A stretch of DNA of 64,000 nucleotides from an uncultured Burkholderiaceae bacterium (GCA_944390675.1 CALXQR010000002.1:1-64000), one strand, 5' to 3'. Numbered from the stretch's first letter, positions 37,594-47,066 are shown. Notes: generated by a model not told the origin, from the letters alone. Translations and numbers: made by a program.

Positions 37594-38103
37594 ATGGAAT
37601 TAACGATTCTGCACTTCATTCAGTCCTTGCGAAGCGAGAGCTTTGACAGCGCCATGCTCTTTGTCTCCTCGCTTGGCAACTACGGCGCCATTTGGATTGC
37701 GCTTGCCGCCGCTCTTCTTATTGCGCCGGGTTTGAAACGCTCCGGTTTAGCCGTAAGCGCTGCGCTTTTAATAGATTTCGTTATCGTTAATTTGATTCTC
37801 AAGCCTTGGGTCGGTCGGGAAAGACCGTGTGATCTCACGGTTCCTGAAGACATGCTTTTAGCCTGCCTCACGGACCACTCCTTTCCATCGGGGCACACAG
37901 CCGCGGCTTTTGCGGCCGCCGTCGCCCTTTTTGCCTGCCACCGAAAAGCAGGGACAATTGCTTTGTTTTTAGCCTTTCTCATGGGCTTTTCGCGTCTCTA
38001 CCTTTTTGTGCACTATCCGACCGACGTGCTCGCAGGCGCCCTTCTTGGCGTTTTATTCGGATTAATTGGTTACCGTTTGAGCAACAAAAAACCGACCGAT
38101 TGA
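37594..38103 (+). CDS. PAP2-family phosphatase (possible undecaprenyl-diphosphatase)
   Basis: 169 residues with about five TM helices. The three PAP2 motifs are KPWVGRERP near residue 69, PSGHTAAA near 97 and the third FSRLYLFVHYPTDVLAG near 130-146, with catalytic His residues in SGH and VHYPTD. It dephosphorylates a lipid pyrophosphate at the membrane, and proteins of this size often act as BacA-independent undecaprenyl pyrophosphate phosphatases. It stands alone between a terminator and the convergent dnaJ. Confidence 0.87.
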   Translation: MELTILHFIQSLRSESFDSAMLFVSSLGNYGAIWIALAAALLIAPGLKRSGLAVSAALLIDFVIVNLILKPWVGRERPCDLTVPEDMLLACLTDHSFPSGHTAAAFAAAVALFACHRKAGTIALFLAFLMGFSRLYLFVHYPTDVLAGALLGVLFGLIGYRLSNKKPTD

Positions 38104-38143
38104 ACAATCAACCGATCGGCCTTCAGAGAGCACCAAAAGCTCT

Positions 38144-39310
38144 TTAGCTGAAAAGATTTTTCATTTTTTCCATAAAGCTTTCGTGCTTGGGCGAATGCTT
38201 TTCGCCGTGCTTGGAAACGGTCTCATCAAACTCTTTGAGCAAATCTTTTTGCTTTTGCGTCAGATTGACAGGCGTTTCCACAAAAATGTGAATGTAAAGG
38301 TCGCCCATGTAGCCCGTGCGAAGGCTCTTCACACCCTTGCCGCGTAAACGCAAAATCTTGCCGCTTTGCGTGCCTTCCGGAATGGTGATGCGGGTTTCGC
38401 CGTCAAGCACCGGCACATCCACGTCGCCCCCTAAAGCTGCCGTGACAAACGAAATCGGCAGCTCCACGTGCAGGTCATCACCGTCACGCTGGAAGATTTC
38501 ATGGGGCTTGATGCTGATTTCGACGTAAAGGTCTCCGGCCGGTCCACCATTGGTACCGGGCTGACCCTTGCCCTGCAGACGCACGCGCTGACCGTTATTG
38601 ATGCCCGCGGGAATCTTCACTTCAAGCGTCTTCATGACTTTCTTGAAGCCCGTGCCGTCACAGTTGGGGCAGGGATCCGCGATCACTGTGCCCGTGCCGT
38701 GGCAGTAGGGACAGGTCTGCTGAACGGAGAAAAAGCCTTGCTTGGCGTAGACCGTACCGGTGCCATTGCAGTGCGGGCAGGTCTTGGGTTCAGATTTCGA
38801 GCGGCTGCCCGTGCCGTCGCAAACATCGCACTTTTCCCAAACCGGCACACGGATTTCAGCCGTATAGCCCTTGGCGGCCTGCTCAAGCGTAATTTCCAGG
38901 TCATAGCGCAGATCCACGCCTTTCATCGCACGCGGCCCGCTTTGCTGACGACGGCCGCCTGCCATACCCTGACCGAAGAATTCACTGAAGATATCGCCCA
39001 GGTCACCCATATTGGCAAAACCGCCCGCAAAGCCTTCGGGACCAAAGCCGCCGAAGCCGCCCGCGCCCGGACCGCCCGCGGCGCCATTGACGCCGGCCTT
39101 GCCGAAGCGATCGTATGCGGCGCGTTTCTGTTCATCGCCCAGTACTTCGTAAGCTTCACCGACTTCCTTAAACTTCGCCTCAGCCTCTTTGTCCCCGTTG
39201 TTGCGGTCGGGGTGATACTTCATGGCCAAGCGCCGGTAAGCCTTCTTAATGTCGGCCGCACTCGCGTTTTTATCTACACCCAATACTTCGTAATAATCGC
39301 GATCGCTCAT
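38144..39310 (-). CDS. dnaJ: Chaperone DnaJ
   Basis: 388 residues. The J domain with HPD lies at residues about 33-35, followed by a Gly/Phe-rich region ([16 protein letters not shown]), four CxxCxGxG-type zinc repeats ([32 protein letters not shown]; residues about 161-213), and the C-terminal substrate domain. It stimulates DnaK ATPase and delivers substrates. It is downstream of dnaK with a 138-bp gap that carries a GC hairpin. Confidence 0.97.
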   Translation of the reverse strand: MSDRDYYEVLGVDKNASAADIKKAYRRLAMKYHPDRNNGDKEAEAKFKEVGEAYEVLGDEQKRAAYDRFGKAGVNGAAGGPGAGGFGGFGPEGFAGGFANMGDLGDIFSEFFGQGMAGGRRQQSGPRAMKGVDLRYDLEITLEQAAKGYTAEIRVPVWEKCDVCDGTGSRSKSEPKTCPHCNGTGTVYAKQGFFSVQQTCPYCHGTGTVIADPCPNCDGTGFKKVMKTLEVKIPAGINNGQRVRLQGKGQPGTNGGPAGDLYVEISIKPHEIFQRDGDDLHVELPISFVTAALGGDVDVPVLDGETRITIPEGTQSGKILRLRGKGVKSLRTGYMGDLYIHIFVETPVNLTQKQKDLLKEFDETVSKHGEKHSPKHESFMEKMKNLFS

Positions 39311-39418
39311 TATATTTTTCTACCCTTGTTATAAAGCGATAGGTCCAAGCCCCGATAGCGCCATGCACCGTAGAACTTGAACCCCGCCCTTTTTAAGAGA
39401 CCCCTGTTCGGTATGCGA

Positions 39419-39437
39419 ATGGGGGCAACGCCCCCAT
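39419..39437. terminator. GC-rich hairpin in the dnaK-dnaJ gap
   Basis: ATGGGGGC (39419-39426), loop AAC, GCCCCCAT (39430-39437), just after the dnaK stop. No U-run follows, so it is more likely an mRNA-stability or partial attenuation element between dnaK and dnaJ. Confidence 0.45.
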
Positions 39438-39448
39438 ATCCTTACGGA

Positions 39449-41362
39449 TTATTTTTCTTTGGCATCCACATCAACCACATCATCGTCGGCCTTCTTGGCT
39501 TCCTGCTGCGGTTGAGCTTGTTGAGCTTCAGCCTGCTTGGCCTGAGCGTTCAACTTTTCGCCGATCTTTTGAGCGGCCGTCATCAAACGTTCGACAGCGG
39601 CATCGATCGCGGCCTTGTCTTCACCGCGGATGGCTTCTTCAACCTTCTTGATGCCGTCTTCGCAGGCCATGCGGTCAGCGGCTTCCACCTTGTCGCCCAA
39701 ATCCTTCAAGGTCTTTTGAACCTGGTGGATCGAGGCGTCGGCGATGTTGCGAGATTGAGCCAATTCAAAGCGCTTGTGGTCTTCAGCCTTGTTGGCTTCG
39801 GCATCGTTGACCATGCGTTGAATTTCTTCTTCGCTCAAACCGGAGCTTGCCTTAATGGTGATCGTGTTTTCCTTGCCCGTGGCCTTATCCTTAGCGGAGA
39901 CGTGCAAAATACCGTTAGCGTCGATATCGAAGGTCACTTCGATTTGCGGCAGTCCGCGCGGAGCCGGCGCAATGCCTTCGAGGTTGAATTCACCCAAAAG
40001 CTTGTTGCTTGCGGCCATTTCACGTTCGCCTTGGTAGACCTTAATGGTCACGGCGGGCTGATTATCTTCAGCCGTCGAGAACACTTGCGTGTGCTTGGTC
40101 GGAATCGTGGTGTTGCGCTTGATCATCGGCGTCATCACACCGCCCAAGGTTTCAATACCCAAGGTCAGCGGCGTCACGTCCAACAGGAGCACGTCGTGGC
40201 GTTCACCCGTGAGCACAGAACCTTGAATGGCGGCGCCGATAGCGACGGCTTCGTCAGGGTTCACGTCCTTGCGGGGTTCCTGACCGAAGAATTCACGAAC
40301 CGTTTCCTGAACCTTCGGCATACGGGATTGACCGCCCACCAAAATCACATCGGTGATGTCGCTCTTGCTGCAGCCGGCGTCTTCCAAAGCCTTGCGGCAG
40401 GGTTCGATCGTGCGAGCGATCAAATCTTCGACCATGCTTTCGAACTTAGCGCGCGTCAAATTCACATTCAAGTGCTTCGGACCGGTAGCGTCAGCCGTGA
40501 TGTACGGAAGGTTGATTTCCGTTTCCTGACGGCTCGACAGTTCAATCTTGGCCTTTTCAGCGGCGTCCTTCAAGCGCTGCAAAGCGATGATGTCCTTGCT
40601 CAAGTCAACGCCCGTGTCCTTCTTGAATTCAGAAATCAGGTAGTCAACGATGCGTTGGTCGAAGTCTTCACCGCCCAAGAACGTATCGCCGTTCGTGGAG
40701 AGCACCTCAAATTGCTTGTCACCGTCAACATCGGCCAAGTCGATAATGGAGATATCGAACGTGCCGCCGCCCAAGTCATACACAGCGATCTTCTTGTCGC
40801 CCTTGCCGGCCTTGTCCAAACCGAAAGCCAACGCAGCGGCGGTCGGTTCGTTGATGATACGCTTGACTTCCAAACCGGCGATGCGGCCAGCGTCCTTCGT
40901 GGCCTGACGTTGGCTGTCGTTAAAGTAAGCAGGCACCGTGATCACGGCTTCGGTCACCGTTTCACCCAAGTAATCTTCGGCGGTTTGCTTCATCTTGCGG
41001 AGCACTTCAGCGGAAACTTGCTGCGGAGCAAGCTTCTTGCCGTCCAAAACGCTCACCCAAGCGTCGCCGTTTTCGGCGCGGGAGATCGAGAACGGCATGA
41101 GGCTGATGTCGCGCTGCACTTCAGCATCGTCAAAACGACGGCCGATCAAACGCTTCACAGCAAAAAGCGTGTTCTTCGGATTGGTCACAGCCTGACGCTT
41201 GGCGGTAGCACCGACCAAGACTTCACCGTTGTCCATGTAGGCAACGATGGACGGCGTCGTGCGGGCGCCTTCACTGTTTTCAATCACGTGAATCTTGTCA
41301 CCTTCCATGACGGCCACGGCGGAGTTCGTCGTACCCAAGTCAATACCAATAATCTTTGCCAT
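39449..41362 (-). CDS. dnaK: Chaperone DnaK (Hsp70)
   Basis: 637 residues. The actin-like ATPase domain starts [18 protein letters not shown]. The linker lies near residue 390 ([12 protein letters not shown]), followed by the substrate-binding domain and an acidic tail ending VVDVDAKEK. It folds nascent and stress-damaged proteins together with DnaJ and GrpE. AAGGA precedes the ATG. A textbook sigma-32 promoter lies 85-112 bp upstream. The long open frame on the opposite strand is an artefact of codon bias. Confidence 0.98.
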   Translation of the reverse strand: MAKIIGIDLGTTNSAVAVMEGDKIHVIENSEGARTTPSIVAYMDNGEVLVGATAKRQAVTNPKNTLFAVKRLIGRRFDDAEVQRDISLMPFSISRAENGDAWVSVLDGKKLAPQQVSAEVLRKMKQTAEDYLGETVTEAVITVPAYFNDSQRQATKDAGRIAGLEVKRIINEPTAAALAFGLDKAGKGDKKIAVYDLGGGTFDISIIDLADVDGDKQFEVLSTNGDTFLGGEDFDQRIVDYLISEFKKDTGVDLSKDIIALQRLKDAAEKAKIELSSRQETEINLPYITADATGPKHLNVNLTRAKFESMVEDLIARTIEPCRKALEDAGCSKSDITDVILVGGQSRMPKVQETVREFFGQEPRKDVNPDEAVAIGAAIQGSVLTGERHDVLLLDVTPLTLGIETLGGVMTPMIKRNTTIPTKHTQVFSTAEDNQPAVTIKVYQGEREMAASNKLLGEFNLEGIAPAPRGLPQIEVTFDIDANGILHVSAKDKATGKENTITIKASSGLSEEEIQRMVNDAEANKAEDHKRFELAQSRNIADASIHQVQKTLKDLGDKVEAADRMACEDGIKKVEEAIRGEDKAAIDAAVERLMTAAQKIGEKLNAQAKQAEAQQAQPQQEAKKADDDVVDVDAKEK

Positions 41363-41446
41363 TTTGAAATTCCTTCGTTTTAAAACTTTCTTAATTCTTT
41401 ACTTCGGCGGGAAGGCTCTTACTCGCTCCCCGACGCTCTATCCCCC

Positions 41447-41474
41447 ATATGGGGTCTAGGCCGCTAGTTTCAAG
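41447..41474 (-). promoter_or_regulatory. Sigma-32 heat-shock promoter of dnaK
   Basis: On the minus strand CTTGAAA (41474-41468), a 13-bp spacer, CCCCATAT (41454-41447). Near-perfect match to the RpoH consensus. Confidence 0.9.
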
Positions 41475-41528
41475 GGTGCGTCTTACAAAAAGTTGCATCC
41501 TTGAAAGTTTTTCATATAAATCAATTCG

Positions 41529-42143
41529 TTATTGAACCACGCTGACCATAGCGGCGCGAAGCACACGGCCGCTGATGAGCCACCCTCTTTGGAAGACCTG
41601 AGCGACTTGACCGCTCGTCTGACCTTCCTGGGCGGGCACCATGGCAATCGCCTGATGCTGAGTCGGATCAAACTTTTCGCCCACAGGATTAATTTCGGTC
41701 ACACCGCTTTTTTCCATTGCCTGAACAAACTGACGATAGGTGGCCAGAACACCCTGCATCATGGGATCGTCGGCATTGGTGTTCAATTCCAAGGCTTTTT
41801 CGAGACTGTCCAAGACGGGAATGAGGTTCTTTGCGAACTTTTCGACGCCAAACTTATGCGCCTTTTCAACCGCTTCTTCAGCACGGCGGCGGGCATTTTC
41901 GGCTTCAGCCAGTGCGCGCATGTAAAGATCCTGCAGCTTCGCATTTTCGTCGCGGGCTGCGGCCAGGAGTTCCTCAACCGTGGGTTCTTTTTGCTCTTGG
42001 GCAGCCGCCTGTTCTTGATTTTGCTCGGCAGCTTCCGGCTCCTGAGCCTGAGCGTCTGCCTGGGGCTCTGTGTTTTGTTCCTGAGCCACGTTTTCTTTCA
42101 CTTCTTCTTTGACTTCGGAGCTATTGGTCGTTTGTTCTTGCAT
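41529..42143 (-). CDS. grpE: Nucleotide exchange factor GrpE
   Basis: 204 residues. The first 55 residues are a Gln/Glu/Ala-rich low-complexity tail. This is followed by the long dimerisation helix (LQDLYMRALAEAENARRRAEE) and the beta domain (VGEKFDPTQHQAIAMVPA ... GWLISGRVLRAAMVSV). It releases ADP from DnaK. It has its own sigma-32 promoter and precedes dnaK on the same strand. Confidence 0.96.
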   Translation of the reverse strand: MQEQTTNSSEVKEEVKENVAQEQNTEPQADAQAQEPEAAEQNQEQAAAQEQKEPTVEELLAAARDENAKLQDLYMRALAEAENARRRAEEAVEKAHKFGVEKFAKNLIPVLDSLEKALELNTNADDPMMQGVLATYRQFVQAMEKSGVTEINPVGEKFDPTQHQAIAMVPAQEGQTSGQVAQVFQRGWLISGRVLRAAMVSVVQ

Positions 42144-42184
42144 GAATCATCTCTCCGCAATGGGTAACAGTTAAGATAATCCCA

Positions 42185-42212
42185 ATATGGGGACGATTTA
42201 AGAAAATTCAAG
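42185..42212 (-). promoter_or_regulatory. Sigma-32 heat-shock promoter of grpE
   Basis: On the minus strand CTTGAAT (42212-42206), a 13-bp spacer, CCCCATAT (42192-42185), 42 bp upstream of the grpE start. Same -10 and spacing as the dnaK promoter. Confidence 0.9.
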
Positions 42213-42278
42213 AGACGCCTTCAACAACCTTCAAGTTGGCATAATGTATAAGCAGGCTTTTGACATAGGTGACTTGAA

Positions 42279-43160
42279 ATGGATATTCGCGTTCTTCGAT
42301 ATTTTCTCGCTGCAGCTGACCAAGAAAGCATTTCGGGCGCAGCGCAAAAGCTTCACGTAACTCAGCCCACTTTGTCGCGACAGTTCATGGAACTGGAAGA
42401 AGAGCTGGGACACACGTTATTTATTCGCACCAATCGCAAGCTCCATCTCACGGCTAAAGGGAAACTTTTTTACGAACGCGCTCAGGCTATTGTCAATCTT
42501 TTCGATCGAACCAAAGAGGAAATCCGTGCCGAAGACGAAATGACCGGAGAAATCAGAATAGCCTCAGGTGAAACCCCTGCCTTGAAAAGCCTTGCTCGAG
42601 CCATCGCTCGATTACAACAAGAGGCGCCTAAAGTTCGGTTTCATGTTGTTAGCGGAGCAGAGACACAAGTGAAATCCGAGCTACACTCTGGACTAACGGA
42701 TTTCGGTGTTTTTGTGGGAAAGGCCGATACCTTAGGCTACAGCGCTATCAAGCTAAAGCAAAAAGATGTTTGGGGGTTGCTCACACATGTTGACGGGCCC
42801 TTTGCTGGGAAAAACTGTATTGAAGCCTCTGATATGATAGGAGTTCCTTTACTGTGCTCCGAGCAATCGTTTAAACGCAATGAATTTGACGGCTGGCTCA
42901 ATAACTTACGACATGATCTCAACATTGTCGGCACCTTCAACCTGCTTTACAACGCCTATGTTTTGGCAAGCGCCGGTGTCGGTCATGTGCTAGCTTTGGG
43001 CGGAGTCATTAACCCGTCTCCTGCTTCCGGTCTCGTCTGGCTACCGTTACATCCGAAATTGGAATGCGACATCGTTGTCGCTTGGAATCGTTCGAGAAAC
43101 CTCTGCCCTGCGGCTAATCGCCTCATCGCTTTATTGAAGGAAGAAGAGTTAAGAAGCTGA
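42279..43160 (+). CDS. LysR-family transcriptional regulator
   Basis: 293 residues. The N-terminal winged helix-turn-helix covers residues 1-60 (MDIRVLRYFLAAADQESISG ... QPTLSRQFMELEEELGHTLF), followed by the periplasmic-binding-protein-like effector domain. AGGTGA lies ahead of the ATG. It is 154 bp upstream of a secreted alpha/beta hydrolase in the same orientation, which is a plausible but unproven target. The inducer is unknown. Confidence 0.93.
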   Translation: MDIRVLRYFLAAADQESISGAAQKLHVTQPTLSRQFMELEEELGHTLFIRTNRKLHLTAKGKLFYERAQAIVNLFDRTKEEIRAEDEMTGEIRIASGETPALKSLARAIARLQQEAPKVRFHVVSGAETQVKSELHSGLTDFGVFVGKADTLGYSAIKLKQKDVWGLLTHVDGPFAGKNCIEASDMIGVPLLCSEQSFKRNEFDGWLNNLRHDLNIVGTFNLLYNAYVLASAGVGHVLALGGVINPSPASGLVWLPLHPKLECDIVVAWNRSRNLCPAANRLIALLKEEELRS

Positions 43161-43314
43161 ATTTTTTGAGCTTTTAGAAATCCCGATTTATGCTTAAAAG
43201 GTATAACGAACGATAAAAACAAAGTATTTGTTATTTAAAAATCTTTCTCATAGACTTTCCTGTGCAGAGAACATCTGTCCAAACGCTAATTTTTTAAGTC
43301 AACAGAGAAAGACC

Positions 43315-44394
43315 ATGACCACGAAAAAAAATTTAAGCAAAGCCTCCCTGTCCATAGGCTTAGCCTGTGTCGCTACAGCATGCGCAGCAGCGCCTGAAAT
43401 CACGATCGAAGCTTCCCACATCAAAACTGAACCTCTAAAGCTTGAACAAAAGTGGGATAAAGTCTTCAAACAAAGCACCCAAGTCACCCATTCCAAAGTG
43501 ACCTTCGTTAACCGTTACGGTATTACATTGGCCGCCGATCTTTATATTCCGAAAAATTCCAAAGGTCCGTTACCCGCTATCGCGGTCAGTGGTCCATTTG
43601 GTGCTGTCAAGGAACAGTCTTCCGGCCTCTACGCTCAAACACTGGCTGAACGGGGATTTTTAACAATTGCCTTCGACCCCTCCTTTACCGGAGAAAGCTC
43701 GGGAACCCCCCGCTATGTAGCTTCCCCCGACATTAATACGGAGGACTTCAGCGCCGCGGTGGATTATTTGAGCACGCGAGAAGACGTTGATCCCAATCGA
43801 ATCGGGATTTTAGGTATTTGTGGTTGGGGTGGCATGGCTATTAACGCAGCTTCAATGGATACCCGCATTAAGGCCACCGTTGCTTCCACCATGTACGACA
43901 TGACCCGCGTTAATGCCAAGGGGTATTTCGATGCGATGGATGAAAATGCTCGCTATGAGTTGCGTGAAAAGCTTAACCAGCAGCGGACAATCGATTACAA
44001 AAACGGCCAGTACGCTTTAGCGGGCGGAGTGGTCGATCCGCTACCCGCCGATGCTCCACAATTTGTGAAGGATTACTACGCATACTACAAAACCGAACGT
44101 GGCTACCATCCCCGCTCGCTCAATTCCAACAAAGGTTGGAATGTGACTTCATCGCTTTCTTTTATGACGATGCCGATTTTGAGTTACGCCGGTGAGATTC
44201 GCAATGCGGTGATGATTGTGCACGGCGAAAAAGCGCATTCACGTTACTTTGGTGAAGACGCCTTCAAGCTTCTTAAGGGAGACAACAAGGAGTTGGTCAT
44301 TGTGCCCAATGCTTCTCACACCGATCTTTACGATCAAATGGACAAGATTCCATTTGACAAAATTGAAGTGTTTTACAAAACGTACTTGAAGTAG
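43315..44394 (+). CDS. Exported alpha/beta hydrolase
   Basis: 359 residues from the ATG at 43315 (AGAGAAAG upstream). The frame is open further upstream but without coding character. Residues 1-26 are a signal peptide (LSIGLACVATACAAA). The alpha/beta-hydrolase core has an FDPSFTGESSG oxyanion region near residue 120 and a nucleophile elbow GICGWGG (C169), so the nucleophile seems to be Cys as in dienelactone hydrolases. The catalytic His is probably in NASHTDLYD near residue 341. The substrate is unknown, and the export signal implies the periplasm. A terminator follows. Confidence 0.82.
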   Translation: MTTKKNLSKASLSIGLACVATACAAAPEITIEASHIKTEPLKLEQKWDKVFKQSTQVTHSKVTFVNRYGITLAADLYIPKNSKGPLPAIAVSGPFGAVKEQSSGLYAQTLAERGFLTIAFDPSFTGESSGTPRYVASPDINTEDFSAAVDYLSTREDVDPNRIGILGICGWGGMAINAASMDTRIKATVASTMYDMTRVNAKGYFDAMDENARYELREKLNQQRTIDYKNGQYALAGGVVDPLPADAPQFVKDYYAYYKTERGYHPRSLNSNKGWNVTSSLSFMTMPILSYAGEIRNAVMIVHGEKAHSRYFGEDAFKLLKGDNKELVIVPNASHTDLYDQMDKIPFDKIEVFYKTYLK

Positions 44395-44416
44395 TTTTGC
44401 TCGAAAATGCATTTTT

Positions 44417-44452
44417 GAAGTCGATAGTCTGCCGACCGTCGACTTCTTTTTT
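44417..44452 (+). terminator. Terminator of the alpha/beta hydrolase gene
   Basis: GAAGTCGA (44417-44424) pairs with TCGACTTC (44439-44446), then TTTTTT. The second TnpB transposon ends 4 bp further on. Confidence 0.85.
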
Positions 44453-44455
44453 AGG

Positions 44456-44565
44456 TGAACTACTCCGTCCTGAAGGACGAAGCTTCGCGCGACCCGCTTG
44501 AGCCGTCAGGCTCAAGCCTCTCGCCGAGGAACCCGCACCGACGGGGCTGTCCTCGGGGGAACTCT
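44456..44565 (-). ncRNA. Putative omega-RNA scaffold of the second TnpB element
   Basis: 110 bp between the tnpB stop and the right end folds into three clean stems. These are CCGAGGA/TCCTCGG (44524-44530/44550-44556) with an inner CCCG/CGGG, a 9-bp GCTTGAGCC/GGCTCAAGC with GTCA loop (44496-44517), and CGTCC-TGAA-GGACG (44466-44479). This is the usual layout of IS605 right-end RNAs. The guide would read, on the minus strand from 44455, CCTAAAAAAGAAGTCGACGG. Confidence 0.65.
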
Positions 44566-45804
44566 TCAAAAGGGAATCGCTTCCCTTTCCAGCGCACGAC
44601 CGTTCCGGCCGTATCGGTGTTTTTCAATCTCCGTTAGTTTGACCCAATGACGCAAGTTTTTCGCCGCCGCTTCATCTCGGTCATGCTCATGACCACAGTG
44701 CGCACAGCTCCACTGTCGTTCTCTCAGTGTCAAACTCTCTTTCTTTGTCCCGCACTCCGGACATAGCTTACTTGACGGGAACCACCGTCCCGCTACAACC
44801 AGATTTTTCCCTGCCGCTTCTAATTTGTAACGTAAAGCCCGGTAGAAATTCCCAATACCGACGTCAGAAATGGCTCGGGCTAAATGGTGATTTTTCACCA
44901 TTCCTTTTAGGTTCAGATCTTCAATCACGTAGGTTGTTACTTGGCTATCGTTAACTAACCGACGTGTAACTTGATCGATCCAATCCTTGCGTCTATGACG
45001 GATTTTTTCATGCGTGCGGGCTAATTCTTGTCTGACCTTCTCGTAACGTTTCGAGACGGTGACCTCTTTGATTTTTTCTCCTTTTTCGTTTTCTTTGAAG
45101 ATTACAGTGCGTTTGCACCGGGACAAACGTTTCTGTTGCTTCTTGAGCTGTTCAGAACTCTTTTTCAAAAATGACGGACTAGCGATCTTTTCTGTGCCAT
45201 TCTGACTCACTACGGTAAAAGCCGTCTTGATCCCCGCATCAATTCCTGCTGTATGTTCAAAATCAATAGTGTCTGGCGCGAAAGCGGTTTGACCATCGTC
45301 TACCAAAACACTTGCGTAATACTTGCCGGAAGGTTCACGAACAACGGTAACAGTTTTAACTGTACCGTTAAACCGTCGATGCAAAATTGCTTTGACAGGT
45401 CCGATTTTCGGTAAGACGATATGCCCTTTTGTTCCTATCTCTGGAAAGAGAACTTTGCAGTGTTGTGGGCATTGAAAGGATTGTCTGCAGGTGTGTTTGC
45501 TTTTAAATCGGGGACGCTTAGCTCGTTTTTCAAAGAAATTCACAAAAGCGCGGTCGGCGTTTCGGGCGGCCATCTGAAGTGATTGCGAGTTAACTTCTTT
45601 GAGCCAAGGATAGTCTTTCTTCAGGTGAACCAAACGAACAATGAAATCGTTGCGTCGCATGGCTTTGCCGGTTGCTTGGTAACAATCATTAGCTTCAGAG
45701 AGATAGCGGTTGTAAACCCAACGAGCGCAACCGAAGTGGTCAATCAGAGATTGACGCTGAGAGGCGTTTGGACAGATCCTAAATTGATACGATACGATAG
45801 ACAT
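44566..45804 (-). CDS. tnpB: RNA-guided endonuclease TnpB (IS605 OrfB family)
   Basis: 412 residues. The RuvC residues are D189 (AGIDAGIKTAF), E295 (VIEDLNLKG) and D377 (HDRDEAAAKNL). The usual Asn of the DRDxNAA motif is replaced by Glu/Ala, a divergence to note, although the aspartate is kept. The zinc ribbon is C348, C351, C367, C370. It is clearly different from the first TnpB in the window, so the two came from separate insertions. The C-terminal 25 residues (about KHRYGRNGRALEREAIPF) are probably encoded by DNA that also forms part of the omega-RNA. Confidence 0.92.
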   Translation of the reverse strand: MSIVSYQFRICPNASQRQSLIDHFGCARWVYNRYLSEANDCYQATGKAMRRNDFIVRLVHLKKDYPWLKEVNSQSLQMAARNADRAFVNFFEKRAKRPRFKSKHTCRQSFQCPQHCKVLFPEIGTKGHIVLPKIGPVKAILHRRFNGTVKTVTVVREPSGKYYASVLVDDGQTAFAPDTIDFEHTAGIDAGIKTAFTVVSQNGTEKIASPSFLKKSSEQLKKQQKRLSRCKRTVIFKENEKGEKIKEVTVSKRYEKVRQELARTHEKIRHRRKDWIDQVTRRLVNDSQVTTYVIEDLNLKGMVKNHHLARAISDVGIGNFYRALRYKLEAAGKNLVVAGRWFPSSKLCPECGTKKESLTLRERQWSCAHCGHEHDRDEAAAKNLRHWVKLTEIEKHRYGRNGRALEREAIPF

Positions 45805-45954
45805 ACCATAATCGTATCATATTTAGATCCTAATATTCAACCGTCAGTGTCGGATAGCGTAGATTTGATTTTTAGCAATCCCTTGGATTGCCGTCTTATA
45901 TCCACCTCATGAAGGTGGTTTTACGACGTTGATGATAAGCTCAAGATCCGAACG

Positions 45955-46923
45955 CTAGTTGGCGGCAGGTGCCGAAATTGATTCAAGAATCAATTTTTCG
46001 TAAAAATCGAGTGCCTTGGAATCATCATTAAGGCACGGCAGGAGATTGAATCGCTCGCCCCCTAAAGCCATAAAATGCTCTCGAAGCTCAATGCCGATTT
46101 CTTCGAGCGATTCCAAGCAGTCAACACTAAAGGACATACAAGCGACATCAATTGATCGAATCCCCTGACGGACCAATGATTCAACGTGGCCGGTCAGATA
46201 GGGCTGGAGCCAATGATCATTGCCAAAACGCGATTGATAAGCGATAGAGTAATCGCCGTCTTTTAATTGCAATTTTGCAGCGATGCTTCTTGCCGTCTCC
46301 AGGCATTGTTTTTCATAGGGGCTGCCCTTTTGAATGCTTTTGACAGGAATCCCGTGAAAGCTCATCACGAGGTGAGCCCCCGGCGTGCGTTTCTGCCCAA
46401 TTTTGGAAGCTAAGGCCTCAATAAAATCACCCCTGTTGTAAAAAGGCCGAATCCAATCCCAATGAATATTTTTCAAGTCCCCTTTGAGTTCTCTGACGCC
46501 ATCGAGCGCAGACTCCGTTGTCTGCGTGGCGTACTGCGCAAACATCGGAAAGAAAAGAAAACGGTTGATTCCCTCTTTTTTCAGTCGAGCAACGGTTTGA
46601 TCAACCGAGGGCGATCCCACCTTCATCGCCATGGCAACGACAATATCATCAGGCAAGCGGTCGTTAAGCGCCTCGACAATTTTTTGCGTATAAACAATCA
46701 AGGGGGAGCCATCAGGCATCCAAATTTTTCGATAACGCTGAGCGCTTTTAGCGGGGCGCGTGCGGAGAATGATCCCTCTGAGAATGGGCTGCCAAATCCA
46801 AGACGGCAATTCAATGATGCGCGGGTCGGACAAAAAGTCTTTCAGATAAATACGCAAAGCCCCCTCGGTCGGGGCCGCAGGCGATCCGGTATTCATCAAA
46901 ATGACGGCAGTTTTTTCAGACAT
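45955..46923 (-). CDS. hemH: Ferrochelatase
   Basis: 322 residues from the ATG at 46923 (MSEKTAVILMNTGSP). The frame extends upstream to 46983, but that part overlaps a tandem repeat and is unlikely to be translated. The active-site motif is LVMSFHGIP near residue 190 (catalytic His), and YQSRFGNDHWLQPYL near residue 236 contains the conserved acidic segment. It inserts Fe2+ into protoporphyrin IX, the last step of haem synthesis. It is flanked by a TnpB transposon downstream and the phage element upstream, so it may have lost its native neighbours. Confidence 0.95.
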   Translation of the reverse strand: MSEKTAVILMNTGSPAAPTEGALRIYLKDFLSDPRIIELPSWIWQPILRGIILRTRPAKSAQRYRKIWMPDGSPLIVYTQKIVEALNDRLPDDIVVAMAMKVGSPSVDQTVARLKKEGINRFLFFPMFAQYATQTTESALDGVRELKGDLKNIHWDWIRPFYNRGDFIEALASKIGQKRTPGAHLVMSFHGIPVKSIQKGSPYEKQCLETARSIAAKLQLKDGDYSIAYQSRFGNDHWLQPYLTGHVESLVRQGIRSIDVACMSFSVDCLESLEEIGIELREHFMALGGERFNLLPCLNDDSKALDFYEKLILESISAPAAN

Positions 46924-46962
46924 GGGGAAAAATACTATTGTAAATACGGGGCTTTTCGTGAG

Positions 46963-46984
46963 TTCGTAGCAAATTCGTAGCAAA
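46963..46984. repeat. 11-bp tandem repeat at the hemH/phage boundary
   Basis: Two exact copies of TTCGTAGCAAA (46963-46973 and 46974-46984), 40 bp upstream of the hemH start and directly before the phage-type region. It is a candidate remnant or core of an attachment site, but the matching copy would lie outside the window. Confidence 0.45.
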
Positions 46985-47025
46985 AATCAGAGGTGTAAAT
47001 TAACTGCGGCGCACACAAACAAAAA

Positions 47026-47051
47026 CCCACTGTAGAGCACTCTACAGTGGG
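47026..47051. terminator. Perfect 12-bp-stem hairpin at the end of the phage region
   Basis: CCCACTGTAGAG (47026-47037), loop CA, CTCTACAGTGGG (47040-47051). A-rich upstream (AAAAA) gives a U-run on the minus strand, so it probably ends the long phage transcript just before hemH. Confidence 0.75.
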
Positions 47052-47066
47052 TATATTCTACAAGAA

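Larger units (their letters stand above)
44456..45930 (-). mobile_element. Second TnpB-only IS605/IS1341-type transposon
   Basis: A single gene, tnpB, flanked by structured ends. The right end, on the minus strand, finishes ...GGACGGAGTAGTTCA at 44456. The left end carries a hairpin CCACCT-CATGA-AGGTGG (45902-45918) and an internal hairpin GCAATCC-CTT-GGATTGC (45875-45891). It lies between the hydrolase terminator and the hemH stop codon. No TnpA. The exact left boundary is uncertain by about 20 bp. Confidence 0.8.

Noticed and set aside
39377..41383. 668-codon open frame antisense to dnaK
   Set aside because: Exactly mirrors dnaK on the other strand; it arises from strong codon bias and has no ribosome binding site or protein family features.
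46924..47066. tRNA or tmRNA gene as phage attachment site
   Set aside because: No cloverleaf, T-loop GTTCGA or CCA-type end found; only a short tandem repeat and a terminator hairpin.
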